Source: Pseudoips prasinana
Taxonomy: Eukaryota; Arthropoda; Insecta; Lepidoptera; Nolidae
DNA length: 64,000 nucleotides
Reading direction: 5' to 3'
NCBI GenBank assembly: GCA_951640165.1
Contig: OX621234.1
Location: 23,254,549-23,318,548, forward strand
Part shown: in pieces, positions 58,473 to 64,000 of the stretch
Layout of the letters: the number at the start of each line of letters is the position of its first letter
Position numbering within the stretch: position 1 is the first letter of the stretch
The notes under the pieces: model-generated
Seen by the model: the letters and a program-made list of their open reading frames with translations, nothing else
What the model was told of the DNA's origin: nothing
Databases searched by the model: none
Position numbers and translations under genes: made by a program

Positions 58473-58663
58473 CATCATCATCATCATATCAGCCGAAAGA
58501 CGTCCACTGCTGGACAAAGGCCTCCCCCAAGGATCTCCACAATAGCCGGTCCTGCGCTGCCCGCATCCAGCGGCTTCCCGCGACCCGCACAAGATTCACC
58601 GTGTAGGAGGCCTGCCCACGCTGCGTCTTCCGGTTCGTGGTCGCCACTCGAGAACCATGCTGG
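58473..58663 (-). mobile_element. 5'-truncated RTE copy with 12-bp target duplication
   Basis: On the minus strand it matches the last ~190 bases of the RTE element (tctcgagtggcgaccacgaa, ggaagacgcagcgtgggcag, ccagcagtggacgtctttcg) and ends in the GATGAT tail. It is flanked by aaaatgtcggat at 58461-58472 and 58664-58675, the mark of target-primed insertion. The match to the full element is close, so it is young. Confidence 0.9.
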
Positions 58664-58926
58664 AAAATGTCGGATACTCTTATAAAAATCAAAGTAAATA
58701 TTGATGATGATTTCAATATTTTCTTAAAAAGATGTCATTACCTAAGTAGTAGTTGTGTTTATGTCTTTCAACCTTTATTGTTAATTTTATTAGCAAACTG
58801 GAGTCACATCGACGAAAGCTACCTGTATTGACAGCATTATTATAACATTGACGTTGCTGTGAAGTAGGACAAAGAAACGATCTTCTTATTATCTAATTAA
58901 ATAGTAGTGTCGTTTAACCTTTATTG

Positions 58927-59102
58927 TATATTAGTTGTGCCCCGCGGTTTTACCCACGATAAACTTTATAGCCTATGTATTAATCGGGGGTGTCAGCTAA
59001 CACCATACCAAATTTATGTTATTAAAATCGATCCAGCCGTTTAGACGTGAAGAAAAAACTAACATACACACTCACAAACTTTCGCCTTTATACTATTAGT
59101 GT
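58927..59102 (+). repeat. 'actagctg' family repeat
   Basis: It begins tattagttgtgccccgcggt, tacccacgataaactttata; the body has atcgatccagccgtttagac and ends aactttcgcctttatactat. Confidence 0.7.
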
Positions 59103-59336
59103 GATTTTTGAAATAAACTGGAGTCATATTGACGACGGTTACCGGTTTGACACCTTTATTAGAAATTTTGATGTACCTAGCTGAGAGGTAAGAGGAAGAA
59201 AATAAATAATATATTATAACTGTAGAAAACTCAACACTTACAAAAACGAATCTAATAATATTTACTCATAATAATCGAATAAGTTTCTCTTATTTAGTTC
59301 AAAGTCCTAATTATATAAATTTTATATTATAAAATT

Positions 59337-59405
59337 TAATCAACTGAAATACTTGCTGCTACGGAACCCTTCATGGGCGAGTCCGACTCGCACTTGGCTG
59401 GTTTT
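59337..59405 (-). repeat. Fragment of the 'ccggccaagtgcgagtcg' repeat
   Basis: The reverse complement (aaccagccaagtgcgagtcg, gactcgcccatgaagggttc) is the first part of the 43068 copy, including agcaagtatttcagttgatt. Confidence 0.75.
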
Positions 59406-59497
59406 ATTAGTATTTACCGAGGTAGTTTAATAGATTTAGGTAGGATCGAGGTAATAGGTTTCCTCGAAATTGAAGGTTTGTTTGGCACTCGGTTGAA

Positions 59498-59746
59498 TAT
59501 CTTCATCACGTCAGCCAAATTACATCCACTGCTTGACAAAAGCCTCCCCAAAGAATAGGGGTATATGCCACAATTGCCACGCTTAGCAGACGGGTTGACG
59601 ATGAGAGTTTTATGGTCATAGTTCATAGAAAAACGGTGCTGCCCTTTCTCCGGTAGGTATTCCCTCGGGACGATTTCTACGACCCCCACGGGATGAGATG
59701 GGGACATGATATTCTTCGCCGTCACCATACTGGGTGGTGACGGCGA
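59498..59746 (-). mobile_element. Short RTE derivative joining 5' and 3' ends
   Basis: On the minus strand it holds ~170 bases of the RTE 5' end (ggtgacggcgaagaatatc, tctcatcccgtgggggtcg, cgtcccgagggaatacc, aacccgtctgctaagcgtgg). These join directly to ~55 bases of the 3' end (ggggaggcttttgtcaagca, then gctgacgtgatgaag). All coding sequence is missing. A hairpin at its 5' border (59708-59754) duplicates the first bases in inverse orientation. Confidence 0.75.
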
Positions 59747-59759
59747 ACAATATCTTTAA

Positions 59760-60190
59760 CAGCGTAGATTCTTCCGATATTTTGAATGAGTGTAATTTTC
59801 TTGTTGTTTGCTATCAATCTTTTGATTCCACCCAGTATTTTATAATATTGTTCTACAAATTTCTATAGTGACGTAAGTCTTGTATCCTATTCTATCTGCG
59901 AAATTAGATTTTAATTTAGTTATCTCTCCTACCATCATCGCCAATTTTATATAATAAATGTAATATCGAATCCATTTATTTATGAACTAATTGTCGAACG
60001 TCTAACATGCCACGTATACGAAGTTTTACGGCTTCGTTAGGAAATATTATTTTGCTGCTTTATTAACAATAATACTCGCAAAATAATATTTTTAACAACA
60101 TTCGCTCTAAACAAATAAATTAACCAGTAACTTTAAAAAAAATAAAGCAAAGACAATTTCACAATTTATCTTCGAGCTAAATGCCTATAT
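59760..60190. other. Stretch without a recognised gene
   Basis: AT-rich DNA preceding the triple hairpin; no element recognised. Confidence 0.4.
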
Positions 60191-60192
60191 GC

Positions 60193-60313
60193 CCATGATT
60201 TATGGCTATAAATCATGGCTATAAATCATCGCTTTCTGTCAGTATATAGGCTTATATACTGACAGAAAGCGATAAAGGCAAGACTGACAATACATTCTGT
60301 ATTGTCAGTCTTG
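60193..60313. repeat. Three adjacent perfect hairpins
   Basis: Hairpin 1: arms 60193-60203/60208-60218, loop ggct. Hairpin 2: arms 60228-60248/60253-60273 (21 bp), loop ggct. Hairpin 3: arms 60279-60294/60298-60313 (16 bp), loop ttc. All arms match exactly. Confidence 0.97.
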
Positions 60314-60639
60314 ACAGATTTTATTTCATTTCCATGCAATAACTTTCTATGTATTTGAATTTTGTATATTTTTTAATTATTATATTACTATATTTTATTA
60401 CCTACTCATATCCTATTCCTGACGAAGCGAAATCCAAAACCACAAAAATGATTTAAATTGCTCCACCTTTCTTTTAACCTTTAACAACTCTTTTTTATTG
60501 AGAATTGTTAAACGCGTGCACATTCACTCTCATAAAAAGACCAAAAAATAAGGAACCGACCATTAGTGGTGTCCTGTCATCCTTTCTGGACTGCTGCGAT
60601 GAGCTTGGGAAGGTTGTGATGCCATGTGCAGCGATTGGT

Positions 60640-61482
60640 TTATACACTATCAAGATCCGGTGGGTTGAAAAAATGTTTCTGGATACACACAGAGCTGTGC
60701 ATGTAGAATGTCTGCCAACAGCACGAGCGGAGACCGAAACCGAATGACGCGGACGGAGCGCGAAGGCAAATGGACTCACTCGAGCGGTGCGGAATCGTGG
60801 AATGGAATCGCGCAGATATGCAAGCGGATTCGGCCGTTACTCCATTCTTGCCGGGTAATCTGCTGGTTATTCTTCCAAGCGCCCATTGGAGCGGAGGCAA
60901 GTCGTCTACTTTTATCAGGACCAGCTCACCTATATGAGGAAGTAAAGAAGGAGATAACTATTTGGAGCAGGTTTGTAAGGCTTGGAGGCGCGGCCCCTAC
61001 AGTTCAAAATCACCGAGAAGTTTCGAATAAGCCGAAAACGTAGCGGCTTATAATCAAATGATGATTCCGATTTCCGATATCCATAAAATGTCGACTGAGA
61101 AAGTGCAGATGGAAAATGGCAGAGAGGCTAGGGTTGAGCAACCCGGTTATGTGCGAGTTAGTGAGCTGATGTAATTTATTCATTATTTGTAACGAGGAAG
61201 TTCTGAACTTTTGGCGCTGATTTCTGGCACCTATGAGAAGCGGAGTACCATATCGCCACGAGAAGTATATAATTATTGTAATGCTGCGAAAATGTCTTCC
61301 GAATGACGATACGGGTTCCAAGACGGTTCGCCTTTGTTGAGAGACAAACGAATATACAAAAGTTGCATTCTGCACCGTGCTGGATTTAACGAGTAAGAGT
61401 CCAGCTTAATCAGTTGCGAATCGGCTGAATTCTGGTTAATTGTGTAACTAGACTGAGCGTGGCATCTAATACATTTAAACAC
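60640..61482 (-). pseudogene. BEL/Pao-type retrotransposon integrase remnant
   Basis: The minus strand contains FKCIRCHAQ (zinc-binding-like), LNPARCRMQLLYIRLSL (integrase core start), and, further on in another frame, PHIGELVLIKVDDLPPLQWA followed by LGRITSRLPGKNGVTAES. The last block is the signature C-terminal module of BEL/Pao integrases (LVLIKEDNLPPxxWxLGR type). Stops and frame changes occur throughout and the middle of the core is missing. The GC-rich patch 60700-61010 within an AT-rich area coincides with it. No LTRs were found. Confidence 0.65.
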
Positions 61483-62670
61483 ATGGTTTTTGGGAACACG
61501 GCGAGTTGATGATGTATAGAATTGCTAGCGTAGAACAGCACGGCCTTTCGTAATAATGCATAAAAAATATTCCTTTTTCAAGTGAGCTGATTATTTCATA
61601 AGTAATGGTCATGTGTAAGACAATGAGTTCATGTGTGTTTTCCGTGTAGGAGTGATTAGTTCATATGTGAAGATATGTGACCTGGTGATTTATGAGTCAT
61701 TATTATGAATGAGCTGACTATCTTATGAGTAATTTTCATGTTTGAAGAGATGAACTCTTGAATAATGATCTTAAGCTGAAGAGTAATATATTAACAGCGG
61801 GGCAGAAGCAAACGCAAAGTAAAAGCAAGCAGTAAATTGATAACGAATTGACAAAAACATTGAATATGTATTATTCAATGTTTTTGTCAATTCGTAATCA
61901 ATTTACTGCATGCTTTAAAATAATTTTCAAAAATTAACGTGAGCTTAACTTGCGTGTAAAGCTCATAGCTTGTGGCAGGCCGAAAATTACATTATATTTT
62001 TGTAGGTTTAGTTTTGAAATTTAGTGTACCTACGTAACTTTGTTTAATTCTTTTTAATAGTCAAATGAACTAATGACTACGACTATGGGGTTTTCATGTG
62101 TTATTTATCATTAATTTTCGGTCTTTTTCATTTTCATCTACATTTCATATCTATTAGTAAGACCCAATGAGTGTTAGGCATATAAAATTATAGAGAATAC
62201 TGTTGATTCGCTTTATATAATTTACTAATTAATTAATATTTACATTAGACAAATCTACCTACTCTACTCTAATAAATGTTGACCGTTTCTGTGGTAAGGC
62301 ATACATCAAGTGATTCATCTGATGTGAATAACCAGTTTCCTTAAGGTAGTGTGCTTTATGCCTACGGTGCTGGATAGTACTTCATTCACAGTATAAAATG
62401 GCCGTTCGGTAAAAACGAAAAAGCTAGGTCTAAATGTAATTTTTTTTAGTTTAATAGTCTCGTAACCAGATTTCGGCTTCTGTAGCTAATCCTTACGGGC
62501 ACTAGCCAACTCAGGGCACTGTACACTCGTAGTGTTCGAATGTATGTGAAAACACAGCTCTTCTCGTTTATTACCAGTAACGAACAAGATATAACGCGCA
62601 GAGGGTATTAAATGCTCTCCGAAGCACGGGTCTGTATCATCGACAATATATCTATCTAATATTAAATAAT
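61483..62670. other. Stretch without a recognised gene, one long hairpin
   Basis: Repetitive tgagt(t/c)-type motifs at 61575-61770 (gtgagctgatt, gtaatggtcatgtg, repeated loosely) and the 61823-61915 palindrome. The rest is AT-rich with no element recognised. Confidence 0.45.
61823..61915. repeat. Palindrome, 44-bp arms, 5-nt loop
   Basis: The arms 61823-61866 and 61872-61915 are inverted copies with two mismatches (cattgaata|tgtat|tattcaatg at the centre). Confidence 0.95.
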
Positions 62671-62671
62671 A

Positions 62672-62935
62672 CGACGATCACCGTAGCCTAGTTGGTAGTG
62701 CTCCTGCCTACGAAGCTGGTGGTCCTGGGCTCGAGTCCCGGTAAGTGCAAATATTTGTGTGATGAGCACGAATATTTGTTTCTGAGTCATGGATGTTTTC
62801 TATGTATACAAGTAATTATCTATCTATATAAGTATGTATATCGTCGCCTGGTACCCATAGTACAAGCTTTGCTTAGTTTGGGGCTAGGATGATCTGTGTG
62901 ACATTGTCCCTAGATATTATATATTAAAAAAAAAA
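62672..62935 (+). mobile_element. tRNA-derived SINE, family A
   Basis: The A-box-like tagcctagttggtagtgctc and B-box-like tgggctcgagtcccgg are followed by the same body as 6718-7000 and end in a poly-A-like run. Here cgcctggtacccatagtaca is uninterrupted, giving the ancestral state for the hairpin in the other copy. Confidence 0.85.
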
Positions 62936-62939
62936 TACC

Positions 62940-63679
62940 GTTCTTTATTTTCTTAACATTTTTGTTTTCATCCATATGTACATTTAAGCTTTGTAATATT
63001 CTTATATAACTTTAGATCCAGACAATTCATGTTGTGTGAAGTTACTTATTCAATGACTGACTACTACAAAATCGTAAATATTCTCGCTCTCTGAATGCCA
63101 CTTTCATAAACGTGGCCTTGTCTATTCAGCGAACGTTTAGTTTATATGTAGAAGACGGCAGCAACGAATGGATCATGACTAGTAATGGTAACTAAGGAAA
63201 GGGTGTGAAAATAAGTTTATATGAAAGTCCGAATTTTATGCTGCCAGAGGAACCAAGATGACTTACTCTGTTAAGAATATCTTAATACAATAAAACAAAA
63301 CGTAACTCTTTGATTGAATGGCTAAAATAGAAATCACGCAAAGATAAATATTATGTCGAAACGTTTAATTTGTATCTCTTCTTCATGCTCCAATTCCCAA
63401 ACTGATCTACTGAAATTATATTCTTTACACTGGAGTAACATTAAGGACAATAAATAAATAATATGTAGGTATTTATCGTATTCATGGGTGTTATTACAAA
63501 GGTCTTTTAGGAGTATACAGAACCAAACATGAACCCCGGTAGGGCACAGGAAATATACTATTTAAAAACAAGTATTAATATTAATTCAAAATCTTAAACA
63601 TTGTGTACTTAAGATAATATTGGTTTTTTTTTTTATTAACGTAGACTTTAAAAAAGCGCTTGTAAATAGTCAGAACATG
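62940..63679. other. Stretch without a recognised gene
   Basis: AT-rich DNA with no element recognised. Confidence 0.4.
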
Positions 63680-64000
63680 TTTGTAGTAATATAGTTGTTT
63701 ACATTAGATATTATTTCTAGTAACATAGATATTTAGGTACATCTTGTATGAAAACATTTATAAAATTTATTTTATTACAGAAATGATATTTAGCTAGCTC
63801 GTATCAAGTTATTGTCAAGAGATTATGTTTAATTATCTAGTTTGAGTCTAATATTTTTACTACATATTGTCAATGGTTCTGTCTATATTAAAGGTATTAT
63901 TATTCTAACGGACCTTGTATTAATAACGACGGTCGCGCTTTAATGCTACCACCGGATCCAATGCGCCCCAACTGAGAAGACCCAGCGAAACAAACTCAGT
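63680..64000 (+). repeat. Dispersed repeat also at 7465-7730, running off the window
   Basis: Collinear with 7465-7730 up to cggtcgcgctttaa (63945). It is followed by ccccaactgagaagacccag and acaaactcagt, a sequence style common at ends of lepidopteran interspersed repeats. Confidence 0.6.

Overview
The window looks like nuclear DNA from a lepidopteran insect (moth or butterfly). It is AT-rich, carries one spliced host gene, and is packed with transposable elements of kinds common in Lepidoptera: an RTE-clade LINE with a GATGAT tail, mariners, a hAT, tRNA-derived SINEs, and the 'actagctgtgcc' and 'ccggccaagtgcgagtcg' repeat families. There are no bacterial-style operons, no rRNA, no CRISPR array and no credible stand-alone tRNA gene.

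Host gene: three plus-strand exons (1274-1407, 2193-2341, 8441-8570) join in matching phase and encode the C-terminal region of a DnaJ homologue resembling DNAJC11, a mitochondrial membrane-organising J-protein. Earlier exons lie upstream of the window. The last short coding exon was not located, so the gene's 3' end is either far downstream or outside the window.

Layout. 1-8.6 kb: the DNAJC11-like exons, with introns holding an RTE-derived short element, dispersed repeats, a SINE and a 0.92 kb Harbinger-type MITE. 9.3-10.6 kb: a decayed mariner. 13.1-14.2 kb: a 1.06 kb terminal-inverted-repeat element with a TTAT duplication. 16-18.4 kb: a LINE endonuclease scrap, an RTE tail and a Ty3/Gypsy gag-pol remnant. 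19.6-23.5 kb: a broken hAT transposase (minus strand) split by an intact mariner at 22.1-23.4 kb. 25.7-26.9 kb: a Helitron helicase tail boxed in by inverted repeats, next to a fold-back element. 33.9-37.1 kb: a full-length RTE element with a 14-bp target duplication and a single frameshift. 39-45 kb: SINEs, repeats and a Gypsy integrase remnant. 47-53 kb: two recent tandem duplications, small MITEs and SINEs. 54.1-55.7 kb: a 1.6 kb element with arms of about 220 bp. 56.4-57.2 kb: the nuclease-like end of a retroelement ORF. 57.8-63.9 kb: SINEs, RTE fragments, a BEL/Pao integrase remnant and more repeats.

Most distinctive pattern: at least nine near-perfect hairpins with very short loops are scattered through the window. 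For several, a second copy of the same repeat family in this window lacks the inverted half. This points to recurrent inverted duplication by local template switching rather than to functional stems. The window otherwise documents layered transposition into a large intron or intergenic region. I saw no convincing new enzyme system.
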